Assembly (NCBI GenBank): GCA_033782935.1
Contig: JAWQEG010001332.1
Location: forward strand, 162,001-226,000
Origin: Petrolisthes cinctipes
Taxonomy: Eukaryota; Arthropoda; Malacostraca; Decapoda; Porcellanidae
Direction of reading: 5' to 3'
Length of the DNA stretch: 64,000 nt
Of the stretch, positions 21,820 through 34,420 are shown in pieces. The translations under genes and the position numbers were made by a program. The notes beneath the pieces were generated by a model that was given only the letters and a program-made list of their open reading frames with translations, did no database searches and was not told the origin of the DNA. How positions within the stretch are numbered: position 1 is the stretch's first letter; the number at the start of each line of letters is the position of its first letter.

Positions 21820-23050
21820 CACGTGTAGCCAGGCACGGCAGGCAGTTCACGTGTAAATAACTAAATATTCCAAGCCGCCATCCACCGATCAGTCCTCACA
21901 CACTGTACTGCACTCACTGTGTGGCACGTCACGTGTAGCCAGGAACAGCAGGCAGTTCACGTGTAAATAACTAAATATTCCAGGCCCAGGCACGGCAGGC
22001 ATTTCACGTGTAAATAACTAAATATTCCAGGCCCAGGCACGGCAGCCAGTTCACGTGTAAATAACTAAATATTCCGGGCCGCCATCCACGGTCCGGTCCT
22101 CACACACTGTACTGCACTCACTGTGTGGCACGTCACGTGTAGCCAGGCACGGCAGGCAGTTCACGTGTAAATAACTAAATATTCCAGGGCGCCATCCACT
22201 GACCATTCCTCACACACTGTACTGCACTCACTGTGTGTCATGTCACGTGTAGCCAGGCTCGGCAGGCAGTTCACATGTAAAAAACTAAATATTCCAGGCC
22301 GCCATTCACTGACCGGTCCTCACACACTGTACTGCACTCACTGTGTGGCACGTCACGTGTAGTTAGGCACGGCAGGCAGTTCACATGTAAAAAACTAAAT
22401 ATTCCAGGCCGCCATTCACTGACCGGTTCTCACACACTGTACTGCACTCACTGTGTGGCACGTCACGTGTAGCCAGGCACGGCAGGCAGTTCACGTGTAA
22501 ATAACTAAATATTCCAGGCCGCCATCTACTGACTGGTCCTCACACACTGTAGTGCACTCACTGTGTGTCACGTCACGTGTAGCCAGGCACGGCAGGCAGT
22601 TAACGTGTAAATAACTAAATATTCCAGGCCGCCATCTACTGACTGGTCCTCACACACTGTACTGCACTCACTATGTGGAACGTCACGTGTAGCCAGGCAC
22701 AGCAGGCAGTTTACGTGTAAATAACTAAATATTCCAGGGCGCCACCCAATGACCGTTCCTCACACACTGTACTGCACTCACTGTGTGGCACGTCACATGT
22801 AGCCAGGCACGGCAGACAGTTCATGTGTAAACAACTAAATATTCCTGGCTGCCACATACTGACCGGTCCTGACACACTGTACTGCACTCACTATGTGGCA
22901 CATCACGTGTAGCCAGGCACAGCAAGCAGTTTACATGTAAATAACTAAATATTCCGTGCCGCAATCCACTGACCGGTCCTCACACACTGTAGTTTACTCA
23001 CTGTGTGTCACGTCACGTGTAGCCAGGCACGGCAGGCAGTTCACGTGTAA
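21820..23050 (+). repeat. Third copy of the window-start block
   Basis: CACGGTCCGG at 22087 and TAGTTAGG at 22360 are offset 21,354 from the copy at 733/1006. After the short unit present only near 1160 the offset falls by exactly 47 bp, to 21,307 at TTCCAGGGCGCCACCC (1425 and 22732). The match is lost after about 1760/23,050. Confidence 0.85.
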
Positions 23051-23813
23051 ATAACTAAATATTCCAGGCCGCCATCCACTGACCGGTCCTCACACACTGT
23101 ACTGCACTCACTTTGTGTCACGTCACGTGTAGCCAGGCTCGGCAGGCAGTTCACGTGTAAATAACTAAATATTCCAGGCCGCCATCTACTGACCGGTCCT
23201 CACACACTGTACTGCACTCACTATGTGGCACGTCACGTGTAGCCAGGCACAGCAGGCAGTTTACGTGTAAATAACTAAATATTCCAGGCCTAGGCACGAA
23301 AGCCAGTTCATGTGTAAATAACTAAATATTCCAGGCCGCCATCCTCTGACCGGTCCTCAAACACTGTACTGACCTCACTGTGTGGCGCGTCACGTGTAGC
23401 CAGGCACAGCAGGCAGTTCACGTGTAAATAACTAAATATTCCGGGCCGCCATCCACTGACCGGTCCTCACACACTGTAGTGCACTCACTGTGTGGCACGT
23501 CACGTGTAGACAGGCACGGCAGGCAGTTCACGTGTAAATAACTAAATATTTCAGGCCGCCATCCACCGATCGGTCCTCACACACTGTACTGCACTCACTG
23601 TGTGGCACGTCACGTGTAGCCAGGCACAGCAGGCATTTCACGTGTAAATAACTAAATATTCCAAGCCCAGGCTCGGCAGGCATTTTACGTGTAAATAACT
23701 AAATATTCCAGGCCCAGGCACGGCAGCCAGTTCACGTGTAAATAACTAAATATTACAGGCCGCCATCCACTGACCGGTTCTCACACACTGTACTGCACTC
23801 ACTGTGTGTCACG

Positions 23814-23869
23814 TCACGTGTAGCCAGGCAACGCAGGCAATTCACGTGTAGCCAGGCAAGGCAGGCAGT
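23814..23869 (+). repeat. Exact 28-bp duplication variant
   Basis: Same allele as 14405-14460 (AACGCAGGCAAT then CAAGGCAGG). Confidence 0.9.
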
Positions 23870-25499
23870 TCACGTGTAAATAACTAAATATTCCAGGCCG
23901 CCATCCACTGATCGGTCATCACACATTGTACTGCACTCACTATGTGGCGCGTCACGTGTAGCCAGGCACAGCAGGCAGTTTACGTGTAAATAACTAAATA
24001 TTCCAGGCCCAGGCACAGCAGGCAGTTCACGTGTAAATAACTAAATATTCCAGGCCGCCATCCACTGACCGGTCCTCACACACTGTACTGCACTCACTGT
24101 GTGGCACGTCACGTGTAGCCAGGCACGGCAGGCAGTTCACGTGTAAATAACTAAATATTCCAGGCCGCCATCCACTGATCGGTCATCACACATTGTACTG
24201 CACTCACTATGTGGCGCGTCACGTGTAGCCAGGCACAGCAGGCAGTTTACGTGTAAATAACTAAATATTCCTGGCCGCCATCCACTGACCGGTCCTCACA
24301 CACAGTAGTGCACTCACGGTGTGGCATGTCACGTGTTGCCAGGCACGGCAGGCAGTTCACGTGTAAAAAACTAATTATTCCAGGCCGCCATCCACCGATC
24401 AGTCCTCACACACTGTACTGCACTCACTGTGTGGCACGTCACGTGTAGCCAGGCACAGCAGGCAGTTCACGTGTAAATAACTAAATATTCCAGGCCCAGG
24501 CACGGCAGGCATTTCACGTTTAAATAACTAAATATTCCAGGCCGAGGCACGGCAGCCAGTTCACGTGTAAATAACTAAATATTCCAGGCCGCCATCCACT
24601 GACCGGTCCTCACACACTGTACTGCACTCACTGTGTGGCACGTCATGTGTAGCCAGTCACGGCAGGCAGTTCACGTGTAAATAACTAAATATTCCAGGCC
24701 GCCATCTACTGACTGGTCCTCACACACTGTAGTGCACTCACTATGTGGAACGTCACATGTAGCCAGGCACAGCAGGCAGTTTACGTGTAAATAACTAAAT
24801 ATTCCAGGGCGCCACCCAATGATCTTTCCTCACACACTGTACTGCACTCACTGTGTGGCACGTCACATGTAGCCAGGCAATGCAGGCAGTTCACGTGTAA
24901 ATAACTAAATATTCCAGGCCACCATCCACTGACCGGTCTTTACACACTGTACTGCACTCACTGTGTGGCACGTCACATGTAGCCAGGCAATGCAGGCTGT
25001 TCACGTGTAAATAACTAAATATTTCAGGCCACCATCCACTGACCGGTCTTTACACACTGTACTGCACTCACTGTGTGGCACGTCACATGTAGCCAGGCAA
25101 TGCAGGCAGTTCACGTGTAAATAACTAAATATTCCAGGCCACCATTCACTGACCGGTCCTTACACACTGTACTGCACTCACTGTGTGGCATGTCACGTGT
25201 AGCCAGGCACAGCAGGCAGTTCACGTCTAAATAACTAAATATTCCAGGCCCAGGCACGGCAGCCAGTTCACGTGTAAATAACTAAATATTCCAGGCCTAG
25301 GCACGGCAGGCAGTTCACGTGTAAATAACTAAATATTACAGGCCGCCATCCACTGACCGGTCCTCACACACTGTAGTGCACTCACTGTGTGGCATGTCAC
25401 GTGTAGACAGGCACGGCAGGCAGTTCACGTGTAAATAACTATATATTCCAGGCCGCCATCTACTGACCGGTCCTCACACACTGTACTGCACTCACTATG

Positions 25500-28400
25500 T
25501 GGCACGTCACATGTAGCCAGGCACAGCAGGCAGTTTACATGTAAATAACTAAATATTCCGTGCCGCCATCCACTGACCGGTCCTCACACACTGTAGTTTA
25601 CTCTCTGTGTGTCACTTCACGTGTAGCCAGGCACGACAGGCAGTTCACGTGTAAATAACTAAATATTCCAGGCCACCATCCACTGATTGGTCCTCACACA
25701 CTGTACTGCACTCACTGTGTGGCACGTCACGTGTAGCCAGGTACAGCAGGCAGTTCACGTGTAAATAACTAAATATTCCATGCCCAGGCACGGCAGCCAG
25801 TTCATGTGTAAATAACTAAATATTCCAGGCCTAGGCACGGCAGGTAGTTCACGTGTAAATAACTAAATATTCCAGGCCGCCATCCACTGATCGGTCATCA
25901 CAAACTGTACTGCACTCACTATGTGGCACGTCACGTGTAGCCAGGCACAGCAGGCAGTTCACGTGTAAATAACTAAATATTCCAGGCCGCCATCCACTGA
26001 CCGGTCCTCACACACTGTACTGCACTCACTGTGTGGCACGTCACGTGTAGCCAGGCACGGCAGGCAGTTCACGTGTAAATAACTAAATATTCCAGGCCGC
26101 CATCCACTGATCGGTCATCACACATTGTACTGCACTCACTATGTGGCGCGTCACGTGTAGCCAGGCACAGCAGGCAGTTTACGTGTAAATAACTAAATAT
26201 TCCGGGCCGCCATCCACTGACCGGTCCTCACACACTGTAGTGCACTCACGGTGTGGCATGTCACGTGTTGCCAGGCACGGCAGGCAGTTCACGTGTAAAA
26301 AACTAAATATTCCAGGCCGCCATCCACCGATCAGTCCTCACACACTGTACTGCACTCACTGTGTGGCACGTCACGTGTAGCCAGGCACAGCAGGCAGTTC
26401 ACGTGTAAATAACTAAATATTCCAGGCCCAGGCACGGCAGGCATTTCACGTTTAAATAACTAAATATTCCAGGCCGATGCACGGCAGCCAGTTCACGTGT
26501 AAATAACTAAATATTCCAGGCCGCCATCCACTGACCGGTCCTCACACACTGTACTGCACTCACTGTGTGGCACGTCATGTGTAGCCAGGCACGGCAGGCA
26601 GTTCACATGTAAATAACTAAATATTCCAGGCCGCCATCTACTGACTGGTCCTCACACACTGTAGTGCACTCACTGTGTGTCACGTCACGTGTAGCCAGGC
26701 ACGGCAGGCAGTTCACGTGTAAATAACTAAATATTCCAGGCTGCCATCTACTGACTGGTCCTCACACACTGTACTGCACTCACTATGTGGAACGTCACAT
26801 GTAGCCAGGCACAGCAGGCAGTTTACGTGTAAATAACTAAATATTCCAGGGCGCCACCCAATGACCTTTCCTCACACACTGTACTGCACTCACTGTGTGG
26901 CACGTCACATGTAGCCAGGCAATGCAGGCAGTTCACGTGTAAATAACTAAATATTCAAGGCCACCATCCACTGACCGGTCTTTACACACTGTACTGCACT
27001 CACTGTGTGGCACGTCACATGTAGCCAGGCAATGCAGGCAGTTCACGTGTAAATAACTAAATATTTCAGGCCACCATCCACTGACCGGTCTTTACACACT
27101 GTACTGCACTCACTGTGTGGCACGTTACATGTAGCCAGGCAATGCAGGCAGTTCACGTGTAAATAACTAAATATTCCAGGCCACCATTCACTGACCGGTC
27201 CTTACACACTGTACTGCACTCACTGTGTGGCATGTCACGTGTAGCCAGGCACAGCAGGCAGTTCACGTCTAAATAACTAAATATTCCATGCCCAGGCACG
27301 GCAGCCAGTTCACGTGTAAATAACTAAATATTCCAGGCCTAGCCACGGCAGGCAGTTCACGTGTAAATAACTAAATATTACAGGCCGCCATCCACTGATC
27401 GGTCATCACACACTGTACTGCACTCACTATGTGGCACGTCACGTGTAGCCAGGCACAGCAGGCAGTTCACGTGTAAATAACTAAATATTCCAGGCCGCCA
27501 TCCACTGACCGGTTCTCACACACTGTACTGCACTCACTGTGTGGCACGTCACGTGTAGCCAGACACGGCAGGCAGTTCACGTGTAAATAACTAAATATTC
27601 CATGGCGCCATCCACTGACCATTCCTCACACACTGTACTGCACTCACTGTGTGTCACGTCACGTGTAGCCAGGCTCGGCAGGCAGTTCACGTGTAAATAA
27701 CTATAAATATTCCAGGCCGCCATCCACTGATCGTTCCTCACACACTGTACTGCACTCACTGTGTGTCACGTCACGTGTAGCCAGGCTTGGCAGGCAGTTC
27801 ATGTGTAAATAACTAAATATTCCAGGCCGCCATCTACTGACCGGTCCTCACACACTGTACTGCACTCACTATGTGGCACGTCACGTGTGGCCATGCACAG
27901 CAGGCAGTTTACGTGTAAATAACTAAATATTCCAGGCCCAGGCACGGCAGCCAGTTCATGTGTAAATAACTAAATATTCCAGGCCGCCATCCACTGACCG
28001 GTCCTCACACACTGTACTGCACTCACTGTGTGGCTCGTTACGTGTAGCCAGGCACAGCAGGCAGTTCACGTGTAAATAACTAAATATTCCGGGCCGCCAT
28101 CCACTGACCGGTCCTCACACACTTTAGTGCACTCACTGAGTGGCACGTCACGTGTAGCCAGGCACGGCAGGCAGTTCACGTGTAAATAACTAAATATTCC
28201 AGGCCGCCATCCGCTGACCGTTCCTCACACACTGTACTGCACTCACTGTGTGTCACGTCACGTGTAGCCAGGCTCGGCAGGCAGTTCACATGTAAATAAC
28301 TAAATATTCCAGGCCGCCATTCACTGACCGGTCCTCACACACTGTACTGCACTCACTGTGTTACACGTCACGTGTAGCCAGGCACGGCAGGCAGTTCACG

Positions 28401-29750
28401 TGTAAATAACTAAATATTCCAGGCCGCCATCCACTGATCGGTCATCACACATTGTAGTGCACTCACTGTGTGGCATGTCACGTGTAGCCAGGCACGGCAG
28501 GCAGTTCACGTGTAAAAAACTAAATATTCCAGGCCGCCATCCACCGATCAGACCTCACACACTGTACTGCACTCACTGTGTGTCACGTTACGTGTAGCCA
28601 GGCACAGCAGGCAGTTCACGTGTAAATAACTAAATATTCCAGGCCCAGGCACGGCAGGCATTTCACGTGTAAATAACTAAATATTCCAGGCCGAGGCACG
28701 GCAGCCAGTTCACGTGTAAATAACTAAATATTCCAGGCCGCCATCCACTGACCGGTCCTCACACACTGTACTGCACTCACTGTGTGGCACGTCACGTGTA
28801 GCCAGGCACGGCAGGCAGTTCACGTGTAAATAACTAAATATTCCAGGCCCAGGCACGGCAGCCAGTTCACGTGTAAATAACTAAATATTCCAGGCCGCCA
28901 TCTACTGACTGGTCCTCACACACTGTAGTGCACTCACTGTGTGTCACGTCACGTGTAGCCAGGCACGGCAGGCAGTTCACGTGTAAATAACTAAATATTC
29001 CAGGCCGCCATCTACTGACTGGTCCTCACACACTGTACTGCACTCACTATGTGGAACGTCACGTGTAGCCAGGCACAGCAGGCAGTTTACGTGTAAATAA
29101 CTAAATATTCCAGGGCGCCACCCAATGACCGTTCCTCACACACTGTACTGCACTCACTGTGTGGCACGTCACATGTAGCCAGGCACGGCAGACAGTTCAT
29201 GTGTAAACAACTAAATATTCCTGGCTGCCACATACTGACCGGTCCTGACACACTGTACTGCACTCACTATGTGGCACGTCACGTGTAGCCAGGCACAGCA
29301 GGCAGTTTACATGTAAATAACTAAATATTCCGTGCCGCCATCCACTGACCGGTCCTCACACACTGTAGTTTACTCACTGTGTGTCACGTCACGTGTAGCC
29401 AGGCACGGCAGGCAGTTCACGTGTAAATAACTAAATATTCCAGGCCGCCATCCACTGATCGGTCCTCACACACTGTACTGCACTCACTGTGTGGCACGTC
29501 ACGTGTAGCCAGGCACAGCAGGCAGTTCACGTGTAAATAACTAAATATTCCATGCCCAGGCACAGCAGCCAGTTCACGTGTAAATAACTAAATATTCCAG
29601 GCCTAGGCACGGCAGGCAGTTCACGTGTAAATAACTAAATATTCCGTGCCGCCATCCACTGACCAGTCCTCACACACTGTAGTGCACTCACTGTGTGTCA
29701 CGTCACGTGTAGCCTGGAACAGCAGGCAGTTCACGTGTAAATAACTAAAT
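25500..29750 (+). repeat. Long-range duplicated block B
   Basis: Partner of 14,800-18,940. It has one extra AATGCAGG/TCTTTACAC monomer near 27.0-27.2 kb and two extra monomers near 26.0 kb, which account for the offset steps. Confidence 0.85.
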
Positions 29751-29812
29751 ATTCCAGGCCGCCATCCACTGACCGGTCCTCACACACTGTAGTGCACTCA
29801 CTGTGTGGCACG

Positions 29813-29868
29813 TCACGTGTAGGCAGGCAACGCAGGCAATTCACGTGTAGCCAGGCAAGGCAGGCAGT
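29813..29868 (+). repeat. Exact 28-bp duplication variant
   Basis: Same lineage as 14405-14460, with GTAGGCAGG in the first copy. Confidence 0.88.
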
Positions 29869-29999
29869 TCATGTGTAAATAACTAAATATTCCAGGCCGC
29901 CATCCACTGACCGTTCCTCACACACTGTACTGCACTCACTGTGTGTCACGTCACGTGTTGCCAGGCTCGGCAGGCAGTTCACATGTAAATAACTAAATA

Positions 30000-31400
30000 T
30001 TCCAGGCCGCCATATACTGACCGGTCCTCACACACTGTACTGCACTCACTGTGTGGCACGTCACGTGTAGCCAGGCACGGCAGGCAGTTCACGTGTAAAT
30101 AACTAAATATTCCGGGCCGCCATCCACTGACCGGTCCTCACACACTGTACTGCACTCACTATGTGGCACGTCACGTGTAGCCAGGCACAGCAGGCAGTTC
30201 ACGTGTAAATAACTAAATATTCCGGGCCGCCATCCACTGACCGGTCCTCACACACTGTAGTGCACTCACTGTGTGTCACGTCATGTGTAGCCAGGCACGG
30301 CAGGCAGTTCACGTGTAAATAACTAAATATTCCAGGCTGCCATCCACTGACCAGTCCTCACACACTGTACCGCACTCACTGTGTGGCATGTCACGTGTAG
30401 CCAGGCACGGCAGGCAGTTCACGTGTAAATAACTAAATATTCCAGGTTGCAATCCACTGACCGGTCCTCACACACTGTACTGCACTCACTTTGTGGCACG
30501 TCACGTGTAGCAAGCCACGGCAGGCAGTTCACGCGTAAATAACTAAATATTCCAGGCCGCCATCCACTGACCAGTCCTCACACACTGTATTGCACTCACT
30601 GTGTGGCATGTCACGTGTAGCCAGGCACGGCAGGCAGTTCACGTGTAAATAACTAAATATTCCAGGCCGCCATCCACTGACCGGTCCTCACACACTGTAC
30701 TGAACTCACTTTGTGGCACGTCACGTGTAGCCAGGCACGGCAGGCAGTTCACGTGTAAATAACTAAATATTCCAGGCCCAGGCACGGCAGCCAGTTCACG
30801 TGTAAATAACTAAATATTTCAGGCCGCCATCCACTGACCGGTCCTCACACACTGTACTGCACTCACTGTGTGGCACGTCACGTGTAGCCAGGCACGGCAG
30901 GCAGTTCACGTGTAAATAACTAAATATTCCAGGGCGTCATCCACTGACCATTCCTCACGCACTGTACTGCACTCACTGTGTGTCACGTCACGTGTAGCCA
31001 GGCACGGCAGGCAGTTCACGTGTAAATAACTAAATATTCCAAGCCCAGGCACGGCAGCCAGTTCACGTGTAAATAACTAAATATTCCAGGCCGCCATCCA
31101 CTGACCGGTCCTCACACACTGTAGTGCACTCACTGTGTGGCACGTCACGTGTAGCCAGGCACGGCAGGCAGTTCACATGTAAATAACTAAATATTCCAGG
31201 GCGCCATCCACTGACCGTTCGTCATACACTGTACTGCACTCACTGTATGTCATGTCACGTGTAGCCAGGCAAGGCAGGTAATTAACGTTTAGCCAGGCAA
31301 GGCAGGCAGTTCATGTGTAAATAACTAAATATTCCAGGCCGCCATTCGCTGACCGGTCCTCACACTCGAAAATGCACACTGTGTGGCACGTCACGTGTAG
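30000..31400 (+). repeat. Inverted copy of the right-half higher-order repeat
   Basis: Read on the - strand, this block shows the same rare alleles in the same order as the HORs after 38 kb: TTTCGAGTGTGAGG-like, AACGTTAATTACCTGCC, CATGACATACAG, TATGACGAACGG, GCACTACAG, CTGGGCTTGG, GCGTGAGGAATGG with GATGACGCCC, GCCTGAAATATT, GCAATACAG, GGCTTGCTACAC, GATTGCAACC, GCGGTACAG, GGCAGCCTGG, CATGACGTGACAC, CGGCCCGG, and GTATATGGC. It lacks the monomer carrying CACAGTAAG. The match fades before about 30.0 kb. Confidence 0.85.
31255..31310 (+). repeat. 28-bp duplication variant with AACGTTTAG allele
   Basis: TCACGTGTA at 31255, TAACGTTTA at 31283 and TCATGTGTA at 31311. The AACGTTTAG allele is the + strand form of the CTAAACGTTAATTACC marker found in the right-half HORs, and so links the two arms. 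Confidence 0.9.
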
Positions 31401-31414
31401 CCAGGCACGGCAGG

Positions 31415-31700
31415 CAGTTCACGTGTAAATAACTAAATATTCCAGGGCACCATCCACTGACCGTTCCTCACACACTGTACTGCACTCACTGTGTGTCACG
31501 TCACGTGTAGCCAGGCTCGGCAGCCAGTTCACGTGTAAATAACTAAATATTCCAGGCCGCCATTCACTGACAGGTCCTCACACACTGCACTGCACTCACT
31601 GTGTGGCACGTCACGTGTAGCCAGGCACGGCAGGCAGTTCACGTGTAAATAACTAAATATTCCGGGCCGCCATCCACTGACCGGTCCTCACACACTGTAC
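31415..31700 (+). repeat. Three-monomer block, copy 1 (+)
   Basis: GGGCACC, GGCTCGGCAGCC and GACAGGTCC occur in this order at 31445 onward. The same block is at 32608-32967 (+, offset 1,255) and, inverted, near 33.83-34.02 kb. Confidence 0.8.
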
Positions 31701-32061
31701 TGCACTCACTGTGTGGCACGTCACGTGTAGCCAGGCACGGCAGCCAGTTCACGTGTAAATAACTAAATATTCCAGGCCCAGGCACGGCAGCCAGTTCACG
31801 TGTAAATAACTAAATATTCCAGGCCGCCATCCACTGACCGGTCCTCACACACTGTACTGCACTCACTGTGTGGCGCGTAACGTGTAGCCAGGCACAGCAG
31901 GCAGTTCACATGTAAATAACTAAATATTCCGGGCCGCAATCAACTGACCGGTCCTCACACACTGTAGTGCATTCACTGTGTGGCACGTCACATGTAGCCA
32001 GGCACGGCAGGCAGTTCACTTGTAAATAACTATATATTCCAGGCCGCCATCTACTGACCGG

Positions 32062-32607
32062 ACTACTCGTGACGTGCCACACAGTGAGTGCAGTACAGTG
32101 TGTGAGGACCGGTCAGTGAATGGCGGCCTGGAATATTTAGTTTTTTACATGTGAACTGCCTGCCGAGCCTGGCTACACGTGACATGACATACAGTGAGTG
32201 CAGTACAGTGTATGAGGAACGTTCAGTGGATGCCGCCCTGGAATATTTAGTTATTTACACGTGAACTGCCTGCCGTGCCTAGCTACACGTGACGTGCCAC
32301 ACAGTGAGTGCACTACAGTGTGTGAGGAAAGGTCAGTGGATGGCGGCCTGGAATATTTAGTTATTTACACGTGAACTGGCTGCCATACCTGGGCCTGGAA
32401 TTTTAAGTTATTTACACGTGAACTTCCTACCGTGCCTGGGCCTGGAATATTTAGTTATTTACACGTGAACTGCCTGCTGTACCTGGCTACACGTGACGTG
32501 CCACACAGTGAGTGCAGTACAGTGTGTGAGGACCGGTCAGTAGATGGCGGCCTGGAATATATAGTTATTTACAAGTGAACTGCCTGCCGTGCCTGGCTAC
32601 ACGTGAC
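32062..32607 (-). repeat. Inverted satellite segment at the strand switch
   Basis: The + orientation breaks after CTACTGACCGG (to 32061) and continues as CTACTCGTGACGTGCC, the - orientation. About 545 bp of - units follow, including two short units near 32,390-32,470 with unusual changes (GGAATTTTAAG, AACTTCCTACC). It ends at CACGTGAC, where + sequence resumes. Confidence 0.93.
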
Positions 32608-32967
32608 GGTCCTCACACACTGTACTGCACTCACTGTGTGGCACGTCACGTGTAGCCAGGCACGGCAGGCAGTTCACGTGTAAATAACTAAATATTCCAG
32701 GGCACCATTTACTGACCGTTCCTCACACACTGTACTGCACTCCCTGTGTGTCACGTCACGTGTAGCCAGGCTCGGCAGCCAGTTCACGTGTAAATAACTA
32801 AATATTCCAGGTCGCCATTAACTGACAGGTCCTCACACACTGTACTGCACTCACTGTGTGGCACGTCACGTGTAGCCAGGCACGGCAGGCAGTTCACGTG
32901 TAAATAACTAAATATTCCTGGCCGCCATCCACTGACCGGTCCTCACACACTGTACTGCACTCACTGT
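32608..32967 (+). repeat. Short + segment within the strand switch
   Basis: About 360 bp of + units starting at GGTCCTCACACAC directly after the - strand CACGTGAC, and ending at CTCACTGT, where GTTAGTGAATGG (-) follows. The second junction shows a 2-bp overlap (GT). Its monomers match 31,415-31,700. Confidence 0.93.
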
Positions 32968-33829
32968 TAGTGAATGGTGGCCTGGAATATTTAGTAATTT
33001 ACACGTGAACTGGCTGCCGTGCCTGGGCCTGAAATAATTAGTTATTTACACGTGAACTGTCTGCCGTGCCTGGCTACACGTGACGTGCCACACAGTGAGT
33101 GCAGTACAGTGTGTGAGGACCGGTCAGTATATGGCGGCCTGGAATATTTAGTTATTTACACATGAACTGTCTGCCTTGCCTGGTTACACATGACGTGCCA
33201 CACAGTGAGTGCAGTACAGTGTGTGAGGACCGGTCAGTGAATGGTGGCCTGGAATATTTAGTAATTTACACGTGAACTGGCTGCCGTGCCTGGGCCTGAA
33301 ATATTTAGTTATTTACACGTGAACTGCCTGCTGTGCCTGGCTACACGTGACGTGCCACATAGTGAGTGCAGTACAGTGTGTGAGGACCGGTCAGTGGATG
33401 GCGGCCGGGAATATTTAGTTATTTACACGTGAACTGCCTGCTGTGCTTGGCTACACGTGACGTGCCACATAGTGAGTGCAGTACAGTGTGTGAGGATCGG
33501 TCAGTGGATGGCGGCCTGGAATATTTAGTTATTTACACATGAACTGGCTGCTGTGCCTGGGCCTGGAATATTTAGTTATTTACATGTGAACTGCCTGCCG
33601 AGCCTGGCTACACGTGACGTGACACACAGTGAGTGCAGTACAGTGTGTGAGGAACGATCAGTGGATGGCGGCCTGGAATATTTAGTTATTTCCACGTGAA
33701 CTGCCTGCCGTGCCTGGCTACACGTGACGTGCCACACAGTGAGTGCAGTACAGTGTGTGAGGACCGGTCAGTAGATGGCGGCCCGGAATATTTAGTTATT
33801 TACACGTGAACTGCCTGCCGTGCCTGGCT

Positions 33830-34420
33830 ACACGTGACGTGCCACACAGTGAGTGCAGTGCAGTGTGTGAGGACATGTCAGTGAATGGCGGCCTGGAATA
33901 TTTAGTTATTTACACGTGAACTGGCTGCCGAGCCTGGCTACACGTGACGTGACACACAGTGAGTGCAGTACAATGTGTGAGGAACGGTCAGTGGATGGTG
34001 CCCTGGAATATTTAGTTATTTACACGTGAACTGCCTGCCGTGCCTGGCTACACGTGACGTGCCACACAGTGAGTGCAGTACAGTGTGTGAGGACCGGTCA
34101 GTGAATGGTGGCCTGGAATATTTAGTTATTTACACGTGAACTGCCTGCTGTGCCTGGCTACACGTGACGTGCCACAAAGTGAGTGCAGTACAGTGTGTGA
34201 GGACCGGTCAGTGGATGGCGGCCTGGAATATTTAGTTATTTACACGTGAACTGCCTGCCGTGCCTGGCTACACGTGACGTGCCACACAGTGTGCAGTTTC
34301 GAGTGTGAGGACCGGTCAGCGAATGGCGGCCTGGAATATTTAGTTATTTACACATGAACTGCCTGCCTTGCCTGGCTAAACGTTAATTACCTGCCTTGCC
34401 TGGCTACACGTGACATGACA
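33830..34420 (-). repeat. Right arm of the inverted symmetry about the switch
   Basis: Carries GTCAGTGAATGG, GGCTGCCGAGCC, GATGGTGCCC, GTGCAGTTTCGAGTG (34291), CTAAACGTTAATTACC and CATGACATACAG in an order that mirrors 31.24-31.62 kb (+). It differs by two extra monomers before 34,291 and one lost after the CATACAG unit. Confidence 0.75.

Larger units (their letters stand above)
8780..32061 (+). repeat. Satellite array, + orientation (segment 3)
   Basis: About 23.3 kb of 110-bp and 47-bp units without any insert. 8780-10341 completes segmental duplication copy 2. 10.62-11.6 kb holds unusually diverged units (see separate entry). About 14.8-18.94 kb and 25.5-29.75 kb are long-range duplicates at a 10.7-10.9 kb offset. 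18.94-19.7 and 21.8-23.05 kb repeat the start of the window. About 30.0-31.4 kb matches the higher-order repeat of the right half in inverted orientation. The segment ends at CTACTGACCGG, where the strand switches. No gene seen; short frames at 16.8, 17.9 and 27.6 kb are read-throughs of the repeat. Confidence 0.96.

Noticed and set aside
32062..32967. Pure assembly artefact as explanation for the strand switch
   Set aside because: Cannot be excluded from sequence alone, but three breakpoints with local copies of the same block and mirrored HOR alleles on the left side look biological; kept as a finding with a read-based test.
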